A DNA stretch of 64,000 nt from WHSW01 sp963842795. GTDB taxonomy: Bacteria; Actinomycetota; Thermoleophilia; Solirubrobacterales; 70-9. The DNA lies in assembly GCA_963842795.1 (NCBI GenBank), contig CAWJHV010000013.1, positions 77,784-141,783 on the forward strand. The letters are read 5' to 3'. The translations under genes were made by a program, and so were the position numbers. The notes under the pieces were generated by a model. That model searched no databases, was not told the DNA's origin, and worked only from the letters and a program-made list of their open reading frames with translations. This document shows, one piece after another, positions 51,419-59,561 of the stretch (the stretch's first letter is position 1; each line of letters opens with the position of its first letter).

Positions 51419-52735
51419 ATGCGCGGGGGAGTTCTTCGTTTCTCATTGGGAGTCGTGGCGGCCGCGATGCTCGTCGGGCCGGCGACCTCGCTTGGCGCGC
51501 CCTCGGTGACGGGCGAGTTCGACCTGCCGACCTTCAACGACGGGATGGCCGGCGTCCCGACCACGGTCGGCGCCAACTCGGAGCTCGCGGCGGGGCCCGA
51601 CGGCAACATCTGGGTCGCGGTCGAGCAGAACACCGTTGTGCGGGTAAGGCCCGACGGCAGCGCCGAGTCGTTCCAGATGCCTGGGATGACCGCACCGGCG
51701 ACCGGGATCATCGCCGGGCCCGACGGCAACCTCTGGGGCGCTCAGGGGACCTCGGTGATCAGGATCCCGCCCGCCAACCCTGCCGCCGCCGACCAGACCG
51801 CCATCACCGGCCTCACCGCCGGGCAGGGGATCACGGTCGGCCCGGATGGGAACATCTGGGTTGCGGGCAACCAGGCCCTCGTCCGCATACCGCCGGCGAA
51901 CCCGGCCGGCTACGAGCTGTTTCCGGACACCGACATCGGCAGCAACCCGAAGGGGATGACGACCGCCTCAGACGGAACGATGTGGGTTGCCGACGGCAAC
52001 GAGTTCGTCACCAGCGCGAGTGCGGCCGACCCCCCGATCACGACCAACGTCAACGTCGGGATCGCGACGGGTGGGACCCAGGACGTCGGCGGCGGCCCGA
52101 ACGGCCAGATCGCCTACGCGAACCCGGTCGATACGCCGCAGAACATCGGCCTCGTGCCGGGGGTTGGCGGCACGCCGCAGAAGATCGAGCTCCTGAACAC
52201 CGACCCGTTCGGCGTCACCTTCGGCCAGGACGGCGCCTACTGGATCTCCCGCTTCCAGGGCAACGACCTGGTGCGCCTGGCCACGGGCGGCCAGGTCACC
52301 ATGCTCGGCGGGTTCAGCGCCCTCGCCGGGCCGCGGAAGATCACCACCGGCCCCGGCAACACCCTTTGGACCACGCTCGACCTCGCCGAGAAGATCGGGC
52401 GGGTGAGCGGGGTCGAACCGCCGCCCGGCGGGGGCCCGGGCCCCGGCCCGGGCACCGCCCCGGAGACCAAGATCGACAAGGGCCCGAAGCGCAAGGTGAA
52501 AATCGCGAAGAGCAAGCGCCGAGCCAAGGTCAAGCTCAAGTTCTCCTCGACCGCCGGCGCGACGTTCGAGTGCACGCTCACGCGGAAGGGCAAGAAGCCG
52601 AAGTCGGGCGCCTGCACCTCGCCGAAGAAGTACAAGCTGAAGCAGGGCCGCTATAAGTTCTCGGTCGTGGCGACCGTCGCCGGGGTCACCGGCCCTGCCG
52701 CGGCGCAGAAGTTCAAGATAGTTCGGGCCAAGTAA
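51419..52735 (+). CDS. Secreted beta-propeller protein (virginiamycin B lyase-like) with C-terminal lysine-rich domain
   Basis: 438 residues. Signal peptide MRGGVLRFSLGVVAAAMLVGP..LGA. Repeats of the type AAGPDGNIWVAVEQNTVVRV, IAGPDGNLWGAQGTSVIRI, TVGPDGNIWVAGNQALVRI, TASDGTMWVADGN form a propeller of the streptogramin-lyase (Vgb)/NHL type. A Pro/Gly linker (PPPGGGPGPGPG) leads to a C-terminal domain with APETKIDKGPKRKVKIAKSK, AGATFECTLTRKGK, ACTSPKKYKLKQGRYKFSVV. This P-E-T-x-I...F-E-C...SP pattern is repeated in many secreted proteins of Thermoleophilia as I know them. True lyase activity is doubtful; a carbohydrate- or wall-binding protein is more likely. Confidence 0.8.
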   Translation: MRGGVLRFSLGVVAAAMLVGPATSLGAPSVTGEFDLPTFNDGMAGVPTTVGANSELAAGPDGNIWVAVEQNTVVRVRPDGSAESFQMPGMTAPATGIIAGPDGNLWGAQGTSVIRIPPANPAAADQTAITGLTAGQGITVGPDGNIWVAGNQALVRIPPANPAGYELFPDTDIGSNPKGMTTASDGTMWVADGNEFVTSASAADPPITTNVNVGIATGGTQDVGGGPNGQIAYANPVDTPQNIGLVPGVGGTPQKIELLNTDPFGVTFGQDGAYWISRFQGNDLVRLATGGQVTMLGGFSALAGPRKITTGPGNTLWTTLDLAEKIGRVSGVEPPPGGGPGPGPGTAPETKIDKGPKRKVKIAKSKRRAKVKLKFSSTAGATFECTLTRKGKKPKSGACTSPKKYKLKQGRYKFSVVATVAGVTGPAAAQKFKIVRAK

Positions 52736-52788
52736 CGAAACCCGCCCCCCGAGTACTTAGAGATCGGCCTACGAAGCCGTTCCCCGGC

Positions 52789-52821
52789 TTGCTTGCATAA
52801 GCAACAACTTCGCGCTATACT
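52789..52821 (+). promoter_or_regulatory. Sigma-70-type promoter of the sigma factor gene, with palindromic operator
   Basis: -35 TTGCAT (52793-52798), exactly 17 bases, -10 TATACT (52816-52821): the best canonical promoter in the window. The -35 lies inside a perfect 6-bp inverted repeat TTGCTT-gcat-AAGCAA (52789-52804), a likely operator for an unknown regulator. Confidence 0.7.
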
Positions 52822-52876
52822 TTCTGAAGCCAGGGGTACGTAAGTAGGGGGACTAACAACACCGAGGGGTGAAGAT

Positions 52877-53815
52877 ATGCCTCGCCAGAGGGGCGCTGCC
52901 GAGCAGCGCCAGGTACGCCGCCGACGCGGCGACCATGACAACAAGACTTCGAGCACAAGGGCGCAGCAGCGCACGGATACGCACGCCGTCGCCGAGCCGA
53001 CCACGGACAGCCTGCAGCTGTTCATCAATCAGGCGATGCGCTACCCGCTGCTCACTGCGGCCGAGGAGGTCGAGCTCGCGCAGCGAATCGAGCGCGGCGA
53101 CCTCGAGGCCAAGGAGCGCATGATCAACTCCAACCTCCGGTTGGTGATCAAGTTCGCGCGCCGCTACCAGGGGTTCGGCCTGCCGCTGGGCGACCTCGTC
53201 CAGGAGGCGATGCTGGGCCTGATCCGCGCGGCGGAGAAGTTCGACTGGCGCCGCGGCTACAAGTTCTCGACCTACGCCGTGCTCTGGATCAAGCAGTCGA
53301 TCCAGCGCGGGCTCGACAACACCGGACGCCCGGTGCGCATTCCGGCGCACATCGCACAGCGCGAGCGCACGGTCAACCGGACCACCTCCGAGCTCACGGT
53401 GAAGCTCAACCGCGAGCCCACCGACGAGGAGGTGGCGCACAAGGCCAAGCTGCCGCTGGACGAGGTGATGGCGGTTCGCGACCTGACCCGGGTGACGACC
53501 AGCCTCGACACCCCGGTCGGCGAGGGCGACACCACGCTGGGCGAGCTGCACGCCGAGAGCACGGCCGACCTCGAGGACGAGGTTCTCGAGCGCGAGCAGC
53601 AGGAGGCGGTCGGAGAGGCGCTGGCAAAGCTGCCGGCCGACGAGCGCCAGATCATCCAGGCGCGCTTCGGCACCGGCGGGACGCCCGAGCTCTCGATCCG
53701 CGACGCCGCCCGCCAGCTGGGCGTGACCCAGAACCGGGCTCGCGAGCTCGAGCAGCGGGCTCTCGCCCGCCTGGCGACCGACGGCTCGCTCTCCGGCTGG
53801 CGCGAAGCCGCCTGA
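52877..53815 (+). CDS. RNA polymerase sigma factor, RpoD/SigA family (principal-like, group 2)
   Basis: 312 residues; GAGGGGTGAAG precedes the ATG. A basic Arg-rich N-terminus replaces region 1.1. Then region 1.2 (DSLQLFINQAMRYPLLTAAEEVELAQRIERGD), region 2 (NLRLVIKFARRYQGFGLPLGDLVQEAMLGLIRAAEKFDWRRGYKFSTYAVLWIKQSIQR, cited as QEAMLGLIRAAEKFDWRRGY and KFSTYAVLWIKQSI), region 3 (RPVRIPAHIAQRERTVNR) and region 4 (LPADERQIIQARFG, LSIRDAARQLGVTQNRAREL). All DNA- and core-binding parts are present. Short length and the 'LSIRDAARQLGVTQNR' region 4 suggest an alternative or group-2 factor rather than the main one. Confidence 0.93.
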   Translation: MPRQRGAAEQRQVRRRRGDHDNKTSSTRAQQRTDTHAVAEPTTDSLQLFINQAMRYPLLTAAEEVELAQRIERGDLEAKERMINSNLRLVIKFARRYQGFGLPLGDLVQEAMLGLIRAAEKFDWRRGYKFSTYAVLWIKQSIQRGLDNTGRPVRIPAHIAQRERTVNRTTSELTVKLNREPTDEEVAHKAKLPLDEVMAVRDLTRVTTSLDTPVGEGDTTLGELHAESTADLEDEVLEREQQEAVGEALAKLPADERQIIQARFGTGGTPELSIRDAARQLGVTQNRARELEQRALARLATDGSLSGWREAA

Positions 53816-53817
53816 GC

Positions 53818-53842
53818 CGGCGGGCGGCGCTAGCCGCCGCGC
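53818..53842. terminator. Hairpin between convergent genes
   Basis: GGCGGC-gcta-GCCGCC (53823-53838) lies between the sigma-factor stop and the stop of the minus-strand gene. Short GC-rich stem without T-run, so a weak terminator at best. Confidence 0.4.
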
Positions 53843-55072
53843 CTACTTCGGGGCCGGGAAGCGGGTGACCTCGAGCTCGCTGCGGGTCGTGTCGATGCGC
53901 AGCTGATCACGTGGGCCCGCGCCCCCGAAGGGTGCGGCGCTGACCGCGACCAGGTTGACGTAGAGGTCGGCGCCGGGCGCCTTGCGCACCGTCGCGACCC
54001 CGAACTTGCGCGAGGGCTGCGGGCCCTCGTTGGGCAGGCAGTTGAAGCCGGTGTACTTCGAGAGGTGGCCCTTCCAGCTCATGCAGTCGCCTGCGACTCC
54101 GCCGGGCTCGACCTCGTCGGGACCGTCGGCGAGGAACAGGCGCGTGGAGATCCGCGCCGGCGCCGGGAGCCCGGTGGCGTCGGTCACCAGCCGCCCCTTG
54201 ACCAGCAGGCGCTCGCCCTTGGCGAGGCCGGAGAGCCGGTGGGCGAGGACGACCGTCCGCTGCTTCGCGATCGCGATCCCCTTGCACATGCAAGCCGCCT
54301 CGACCGTCGCCTTCGGGCCCTTTGCGCTTCCCGGGCGGTAGCGGACGATCCGGATCCCGCCCATGTCCTGGACCACGACCGGCGTCTTCTCGTTCTGGCC
54401 GACCAGGAGCACGTCGCCGGGCTTCGCGTCCGGGTGCGTGGCGGAGACGACGAGGTTCACGTACGACGGCCCGCGCCACGGCAGGCCGCCGGCCGGGATC
54501 GCAAGCCCGCCGTCGTCGAAGGTGATCACCGCGTGATGGCGCTCGTGGCTGACCGTCTGGCGCCAGGACTTGGCGACGAGCTCGATCGCCTGGCCGCGCT
54601 TCGCCTCGATCGCGCCCGGATCGGCGGCGAGCAGCATCGTCGCCTCGACCTTGGGCGAGTAGGAGTACGCCTTGCCGATCAGCCCGGGGTGGTTCGAGTC
54701 CTCCGCGTCCGTGGTCAGCTCGAGCTCGGCCAGCGCGACGAGCCGATCGTTTGCGCCGAGCTCGGGCAGTGGCACGTCGGTGTCGGTGTCGGGACCGAGC
54801 GAGAGCGCGACCCGCTTGCCCTTGCCCGGCTTGGTCACGATCGGGATCGTCTCCACCAGCTCCGGCTTGTTCGCGGTCGAGCCGACGTCGATCGCGTGCC
54901 GGGCCTGGTGGCCCGGGCCGTGGCCGCCGCCCCGGGCCGCACCGGCGGCCGCGGCCGCGCCGGCCGGATCGCCCTCCGGCGCCCGCTTCGGGGGCCTGTC
55001 GCGCTCGCGCCGGTCGCGCCGTCCGGCGCGCTCGCCGCCCGGTCTGCGCGGCCGATCCGGCCCCCGCGGCAC
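53843..55072 (-). CDS. Protein of unknown function, Arg/Pro-rich head and beta-rich body
   Basis: 409 residues from a GTG at 55072 with GAGGAG 6 bases upstream. Residues 1-60 are low-complexity, basic and Pro/Ala-rich (PRGPDRPRRPGGERAGRRD, HGPGHQARH). The rest is beta-rich: VALSLGPDTDTDVPLPELG, LVALAELELTTDAEDSNHPG, EATMLLAADPG, VSHERHHAVITFDDGGLAIP, SYVNLVVSATHPDAKPGDVLLVGQNEK, VNLVAVSAAPFGG. Paired modules (SYVNLVVSA... and LYVNLVAVSA...) suggest an internal duplication. No signal peptide, membrane helix or known motif. It sits between a sigma factor and a sensor kinase in opposite directions. Family not recognised. Confidence 0.6.
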   Translation of the reverse strand: MPRGPDRPRRPGGERAGRRDRRERDRPPKRAPEGDPAGAAAAAGAARGGGHGPGHQARHAIDVGSTANKPELVETIPIVTKPGKGKRVALSLGPDTDTDVPLPELGANDRLVALAELELTTDAEDSNHPGLIGKAYSYSPKVEATMLLAADPGAIEAKRGQAIELVAKSWRQTVSHERHHAVITFDDGGLAIPAGGLPWRGPSYVNLVVSATHPDAKPGDVLLVGQNEKTPVVVQDMGGIRIVRYRPGSAKGPKATVEAACMCKGIAIAKQRTVVLAHRLSGLAKGERLLVKGRLVTDATGLPAPARISTRLFLADGPDEVEPGGVAGDCMSWKGHLSKYTGFNCLPNEGPQPSRKFGVATVRKAPGADLYVNLVAVSAAPFGGAGPRDQLRIDTTRSELEVTRFPAPK

Positions 55073-55225
55073 GATCAGCTCCTCGGCGAATTCATCGCCG
55101 GCGACTCTACCCCCAGCCGTTCGGGGGGTCGAGACCCCAGTCCCGAGTCAGGGTTTTCCACGGATGCGATAGGGGCCTTTGTGCGGATGGAATCGTGCCT
55201 GGGCACGAATAGCGTGCAGTGAGAG

Positions 55226-55897
55226 ATGACCAACCTGCAACGCGGCGGGGGCGCCCCGGTGGCCGATCCGCTCCGCAAAACTGTGGCGGCGTCGGAGCGC
55301 GAGCGTCGCCGCTGGGCGCGAGAGCTCCACGACGAGACGCTGCAGCGCCTCGGGGCGATGCGGCTGCGGCTCGCGGCCGCACGCCGCGGGCCCGCCGCCG
55401 CGCTGGGGCCGGCGGTCGAGGACGCGATCGCCGAGCTCGCGGAGGAGATCACGGAGCTGCGCTCGCTGATCGCCGAGCTCTCACCGGTCGCGCTCGAGGA
55501 ACTCGGGCTGGAGGCGGCGCTCGAGAGCCTCGCCTACCACCACCGGGTCGAGAGCGGGCTGGAGGTCACCGTCGACCTCTCGCACTGGCGCGGCGGCGAG
55601 GGGCCGGTGCGGCTGGACCCCGAGCTCGAGAGCACCCTCTACAGGGTCGTCCAGGAGGCGCTCACCAACGTCGTCGCCCACGCCCACGCCACCCGGGTTG
55701 ATCTCCGCCTCCAGCGATCGACCGCCGAGGTGGAGGTGAGCGTGGCCGACGACGGGCACGGAATCGACCCGCGGGCTCGCAGCACGGGCCTCGGCCTGGT
55801 CGTGCTCGCCGAGCGCCTCTCGCTCGTCGACGGCGAGCTCACGATCGAGTCCTCGCCCGGTGAGGGGACGACGGTCACTGCACGGGTGCCTATCTGA
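55226..55897 (+). CDS. Soluble NarL-type histidine kinase without sensor domain
   Basis: 223 residues. After 22 residues it goes directly into HisKA_3 (SERERRRWARELHDETLQRLGAMRLRL with the phospho-acceptor His), then HATPase (LYRVVQEALTNVVAHAHATRVDLRL, VSVADDGHGIDPRARSTGLGLVVLAERLSLVDGELTIES; cited as VVQEALTNVVAHAHATRV and GLGLVVLAERLSLVDGEL). No input domain or membrane helix, so the signal must come from another protein. The likely partner regulator is convergent at 56321-56965, separated by repeat element C. TAGCGT (55210-55215) is a possible -10 box. Confidence 0.9.
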   Translation: MTNLQRGGGAPVADPLRKTVAASERERRRWARELHDETLQRLGAMRLRLAAARRGPAAALGPAVEDAIAELAEEITELRSLIAELSPVALEELGLEAALESLAYHHRVESGLEVTVDLSHWRGGEGPVRLDPELESTLYRVVQEALTNVVAHAHATRVDLRLQRSTAEVEVSVADDGHGIDPRARSTGLGLVVLAERLSLVDGELTIESSPGEGTTVTARVPI

Positions 55898-55934
55898 GGG
55901 GTCGGCGGGCCGGGTGGGGTGGGTGGGGTGCGGG

Positions 55935-56318
55935 CGGGTGGTGCGAACGCCTCGGCGTTTGGCGCGACGCCAGCCGTTGCTCGGCAGTAAGGGGGGAGTG
56001 GTCGGGGTTGCCGGCCGATGTGGCTGATTTCGCGCTGGGTGTGACGCGGGCGAGGCAGGATCTGCGCTTGGCGTTGGCGCGCGGGGCCTTCGGATCGGAC
56101 TGTGGCAATCGAGTTCCGACTGTCGGAACCGGATTGCCACAGAACGCCGATCGCCTCCTCGGAGCGCCGGACCACCAGAGCGTGCAACAGCCACCACGAA
56201 CGTCACGCAAGGCGCGCCGATCCCACCCCCTCACTGCCAAACCCGGCCAGCCTCGCGCCAGACCACACGGCGTGGCGTCCCGGCCGGCGTCGCACCGCCC
56301 GCGCCCCGGCCGGCGGGC
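55935..56318. repeat. Inverted-repeat element, copy C (inverted orientation)
   Basis: Fills the 423-bp gap between the convergent kinase and regulator. Core 55983-56240, with extended arms 55960-55976 (TGGCGCGACGCCAGCCG) and 56244-56260 (CGGCCAGCCTCGCGCCA). The left outer flank GCGAACGCCTCGGCGTTTGGC matches the inverse of the right flank of copy A. One 43-nt hairpin (56100-56142) is the exact reverse complement of that in copies A and B. The blocks CCACGAACGTCACGCAAGG and GGATCTGCGCTTGG are inverse matches to A and B. Both gene ends adjoin the element. Confidence 0.8.
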
Positions 56319-56320
56319 CC

Positions 56321-56965
56321 TCAGCCCGACTTGGAGGCGAGCAGCCCGCGGTGCAGCGCGTAGCGCACCAGCTCCGAGCGCTTGCTCATTCGCAGCTTCT
56401 GCTGGATGTGGGAGCGGTGCGACTCGACCGTGCGGACGCTGAGAAAGAGCTGATCGGCGATCTCGGAGTTGGTGTGGCCGAGGGCGATCAGGCGGAGGAC
56501 GTCCAGCTCCCGATCGGAGAGCCCGTCGCCGGCCTCAGGCGGGTCGGCCGCGAGCCGGGCGCCGAGCTCGGGCTGGAGATAGGTCCTGCCGGCGGCCGCG
56601 AGGCGGACGGCGGTGACCAGCTCCTCGTCGACCGCCTCCTTGAGCACGTAGCCGAGCACGCCGCTCTGGATCGCCTCGCGCGCGTAGGCGGGCTCGCTCT
56701 CCATCGTCAGGACGACGATCCCGGTCTCGGAGGAGGCCTCCTGAAACTCGGGGATCGCGTTGATGCTCGGCCCGCCGGGCATGTTGAGATCGAGGACGAG
56801 CACGTCGGGCTTGTGCCCGCGCAGGTAGCGCAGGGCGTCCTCGATGTCGCCGGCCTCGGCGACGACCTCGAGCCCCGGCTCGGCATCGAGCAGGAGGCGC
56901 AGAGCGCTCCGGACGACGGCATGGTCGTCGGCAAGGACGATCTTGATCAACTTGGACTCCCCCAC
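56321..56965 (-). CDS. NarL/FixJ-family response regulator
   Basis: 214 residues; GTG start at 56965. Receiver: IKIVLADDHAVVRSALRLLL, phospho-acceptor Asp in DVLVLDLNMPGGPS, Thr in IVVLTMESEPAYA, Lys in GYVLKEAVDEE. LuxR-type HTH: LSDRELDVLRLIALGHTNSEIADQLFLSVRTVESHRSHIQQKL (as LSDRELDVLRLIALGHTNSE and LFLSVRTVESHRSHIQQKL). Complete and typical. Faces the sensor-less kinase at 55226-55897 across repeat element C; pairing is inferred from closeness and matching families. Confidence 0.94.
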   Translation of the reverse strand: MGESKLIKIVLADDHAVVRSALRLLLDAEPGLEVVAEAGDIEDALRYLRGHKPDVLVLDLNMPGGPSINAIPEFQEASSETGIVVLTMESEPAYAREAIQSGVLGYVLKEAVDEELVTAVRLAAAGRTYLQPELGARLAADPPEAGDGLSDRELDVLRLIALGHTNSEIADQLFLSVRTVESHRSHIQQKLRMSKRSELVRYALHRGLLASKSG

Positions 56966-57051
56966 CGATCAGAGAGTAACGCTGCTTCCGCGAGCCGGCG
57001 GCAGTTCCGTGCAGGCCACGGGCGGTCCCGGAAGCCGCCCGATGCAGCGCC

Positions 57052-57846
57052 TCAGCGCGCGCGCACGAGCAGCGTCTGAAGCGCCCGCCCGATCGGTCCG
57101 CGCTCGTCGTGCAGCGCGGTGTCGGCCAGCCCCACGCCGGTCGGCTCGGGGAGCGTGATCGCGTCAAGGCACACCCACTCCCCGGTCGGCATCCGGTGCA
57201 GGTGGACGGTGAGGTCGACGTTGATGAACAGGTGACGCGAGAGGTCGAGCGTGGCGCTGACCCCGTTCCCCGAGTCGGCGGCCGTGATCAGCCGCTGCAG
57301 TGGCGTCGGCTCCTCCCCTTCGACCAGCGGGTACCGCATCCGCATCCAGACGGTGGCCGGGCCGATGTCGCGGAACCCGCCCTCGACGAACCGGTACTCC
57401 ATCGCCGTGTGGTAGCCGACGTCGTGGCCGGTGTCGAAGAACGGCTTCTCCTCCCCGGCGTCGGGCCCCGGGACCGGCTCGGCGCCGGTCGGCAGGCCCT
57501 CCGGGATCGCCACCGGACGCTCGGCCAGCCTCCAGGCCGAGGCGCGGATGAGTGGCCCGCCGTCGGCGTCGATGAGCTCGGCGGCGAGCAGCTCCACGGA
57601 TCGCCCCGGGCGGACGACCTCGGCGCGAACCTCGAGCGGGCCGATCGGGACCGGGCGCAGGATGTCGTAGGTGATCCGGCCGACGTGCCACGAGCCCTCG
57701 CCGGCCGGCGACGGGCAGCGCTCGATCGCGCGCGCCATCAGCGCCGCCGGCGGCCCGGCATGCTGTGCCTCGGGATCCCAGGGACCGCGGGTGAGCTCGG
57801 TTGAAACAAACCGACCCCCCTCGGAGACATAGAAAGCAGAAGACAT
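57052..57846 (-). CDS. Acyl-CoA thioesterase-like (double hot-dog) protein
   Basis: 264 residues. Two hot-dog halves: GRFVSTELTRGPWDPEAQHAGPPAALMARAIE with VGRITYDILRPVPIGPLEVRAEVVRPGRSVELLAAELI, and later PLVEGEEPTPLQRLITAADSGNGVSATLD with FINVDLTVHLHRMPTGEWVCLDA. This matches TesB-like actinobacterial thioesterases (HG-GPPAAL and AD-x-GNG motifs). It would hydrolyse acyl-CoA esters. Its ATG lies 25 bp from msrB, which is read the other way. Confidence 0.85.
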   Translation of the reverse strand: MSSAFYVSEGGRFVSTELTRGPWDPEAQHAGPPAALMARAIERCPSPAGEGSWHVGRITYDILRPVPIGPLEVRAEVVRPGRSVELLAAELIDADGGPLIRASAWRLAERPVAIPEGLPTGAEPVPGPDAGEEKPFFDTGHDVGYHTAMEYRFVEGGFRDIGPATVWMRMRYPLVEGEEPTPLQRLITAADSGNGVSATLDLSRHLFINVDLTVHLHRMPTGEWVCLDAITLPEPTGVGLADTALHDERGPIGRALQTLLVRAR

Positions 57847-57854
57847 CAGCGCAC

Positions 57855-57861
57855 TAAGCTA
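57855..57861. promoter_or_regulatory. Overlapping bidirectional -10 boxes between thioesterase and msrB
   Basis: TAAGCTA reads as TAAGCT on the plus strand (57855-57860) and as TAGCTT on the minus strand (57861-57856). On the minus strand it ends 9 bases before the thioesterase ATG (leaderless spacing); on the plus strand it lies 11 bases before the msrB ATG, with AGGAGA between. A single symmetric box could serve both genes. Confidence 0.45.
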
Positions 57862-57871
57862 GGAGACAGCG

Positions 57872-58267
57872 ATGGAGAAGGTCGAAAAGACAGAGGCCGA
57901 GTGGAAGGCGGAGCTCTCGCCCGAGGAGTACCGCGTGCTCCGCGAGAAGGGCACCGAGCCCGCGTTCACGGGCGCCTACTGGGACACCAAGGACGGCGGG
58001 GTCTACCGCTGCAAGGCCTGCGGCGAGCCGCTGTTCGACTCGGAGACGAAGTTCGACTCCGGCACCGGCTGGCCGAGCTTCTACGCGCCCACGGACGCCG
58101 AGGCGGTCCAGACCGAGGACGACCGCAGCTTCTTCATGCGGCGCACCGAGGTCAATTGCAACCGCTGCGGCAGCCACCTCGGGCATGTGTTCGAGGACGG
58201 GCCGAATCCGACCGGGCTCCGCTACTGCATCAACAGCTGTTCGCTGGACTTCGAGGGCCGCGAGTAG
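57872..58267 (+). CDS. msrB: Peptide methionine-(R)-sulfoxide reductase
   Basis: 131 residues. Repairs oxidised methionine in proteins. Seen: EWKAELSPEEYRVLREKGTEPAFTG, zinc pairs CKACG and CNRCG, FDSGTGWPSFYAP, the catalytic site GLRYCINSCSLDF. The nucleophile is the Cys in RYCINS; a second Cys in NSC (usually Ala or Ser) is extra and could resolve it, next to the usual ones. Length typical. AGGAGA 5-10 bases upstream. Confidence 0.96.
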   Translation: MEKVEKTEAEWKAELSPEEYRVLREKGTEPAFTGAYWDTKDGGVYRCKACGEPLFDSETKFDSGTGWPSFYAPTDAEAVQTEDDRSFFMRRTEVNCNRCGSHLGHVFEDGPNPTGLRYCINSCSLDFEGRE

Positions 58268-58268
58268 C

Positions 58269-59543
58269 TCAGCCGAGCGACGCCCCGATCACCTCGGGTG
58301 CGCCTGCCTGCGCCAGCGACGCCGGCAGGCGCACCGAGCCGTCGGCCTGCTGGCCGTTCTCCAGCAGCGCGATCAGCGTCCTGCCGACGGCCACCGCGGT
58401 CCCGTTGAGCGTGTGCAGGACCTCGGGCGAGGCATCGGGGGCCGGGCGGAACCGCGCGCCCAGGCGGCGCGCCTGGAAGTCGGTCGTGTTCGAGCACGAG
58501 GTGAGCTCTCGGTAGCGGCCCTGGCTCGGGATCCAGGCCTCGCAGTCGAACTTGCGCGCCGCCGGCGCGCCGAGGTCGCCGATGGCGATCTCGATGACCC
58601 GGTAGGGGAGCTCGAGCGCCGAGAGGATCCGCTCCTCGACCGCGAGCAGGCGCTCGTGCTCGGCCTCCGATTCGCCCGGCTCGACGAACGAGAACATCTC
58701 GACCTTGTCGAACTGGTGCACGCGGAAGATCCCGCGCGTGTCCTTTCCGGCGGCGCCGGCCTCGCGCCGGAAGCAGGTCGAGATCCCGGCGTAGCGCCGC
58801 GGCAGGCTGTCGGCGTCGAGGATCTCGTCGGCGTGCAGCGCCGCGATCGAGACCTCGGAGGTGCCGACGAGGAACAGCTCGTCGCGCTCGACCTCGTAGA
58901 TCATCTCCCGCTCGCCGGGGAAGAAGCCCGTGCCGTAGAGCGGGCCCTCGCGCACGAGGACCGGCGGCACCACCGGCTCAAACCCCTCGTCGCGGACCGT
59001 GTCGACGACGAAGCGGATCAGCGCCAGCTCGACCATCACCAGATCGCCGAGCAGGTAGGCGAACCGCGAGCCCGAGGCCGCAGCCGCCTTCTCGACCTCG
59101 ATCCAGCCGTGCTCGAGGCCGAGCTCGAGGTGGTCGCGGACCTCGAAGGCGAAGCTCGGGCGCTCGCCGACCTCGCGCAGGGTGACCGCATCCTCCTCGC
59201 CGCCATCGGGCGCCTCGGGATGCGGCAGGTTGGGAAGGGTGGCGGCAAGCGAGTCGCGGCGCTGCTCGACCTCGGACAGCTCGGCCGCGAGCGCCTTGAG
59301 CTCGGCCGAAACGCCCTTCATGCGCTCGATCAGCTCACCCGCGTCGTCGCCCGCGCGCTTGCTTGCCGCGATCTCCTCGGAGGCCTCGTTCTGGGCCGCG
59401 CGGCGGCCCTCGACCTCGGGAAGCAGCTCGCGCCGGCGAGCGTCGGCCGCGAGCAGCTCGTCGAGCGCCTCGGCCGCGCCCCGCCGCTCCAGCGCAGCCC
59501 GGGCGGAGGCCGGGTCCTCACGGATCGCGCGCAGGTCGAGCAC
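58269..59543 (-). CDS. serS: Seryl-tRNA synthetase
   Basis: 424 residues, class II aminoacyl-tRNA synthetase. N-terminal antiparallel coiled coil (LDLRAIREDPASARAAL, ELLPEVEGRRAAQNEASEEI, ELKALAAELSEVEQRRDSLA) that grips tRNA-Ser. Catalytic core: motif 1 region VMVELALIRFVVDTVRDEGFEPVVPPVLV, motif 2 CFRREAGAAGKDTRGIFRVHQF (cited in part: FRREAGAAGKDTRGIFRVHQ), serine-binding EISIAALHADEI-type segment (GTSEVSIAALHADEIL), motif 3 with ELTSCSNTTDFQARRLGARF and TLNGTAVAVGRTLIALLEN. Complete and ordinary. It starts 18 bp after the cytochrome stop. Confidence 0.97.
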   Translation of the reverse strand: MLDLRAIREDPASARAALERRGAAEALDELLAADARRRELLPEVEGRRAAQNEASEEIAASKRAGDDAGELIERMKGVSAELKALAAELSEVEQRRDSLAATLPNLPHPEAPDGGEEDAVTLREVGERPSFAFEVRDHLELGLEHGWIEVEKAAAASGSRFAYLLGDLVMVELALIRFVVDTVRDEGFEPVVPPVLVREGPLYGTGFFPGEREMIYEVERDELFLVGTSEVSIAALHADEILDADSLPRRYAGISTCFRREAGAAGKDTRGIFRVHQFDKVEMFSFVEPGESEAEHERLLAVEERILSALELPYRVIEIAIGDLGAPAARKFDCEAWIPSQGRYRELTSCSNTTDFQARRLGARFRPAPDASPEVLHTLNGTAVAVGRTLIALLENGQQADGSVRLPASLAQAGAPEVIGASLG

Positions 59544-59561
59544 AGTGCCTGCGCCCGCGGG

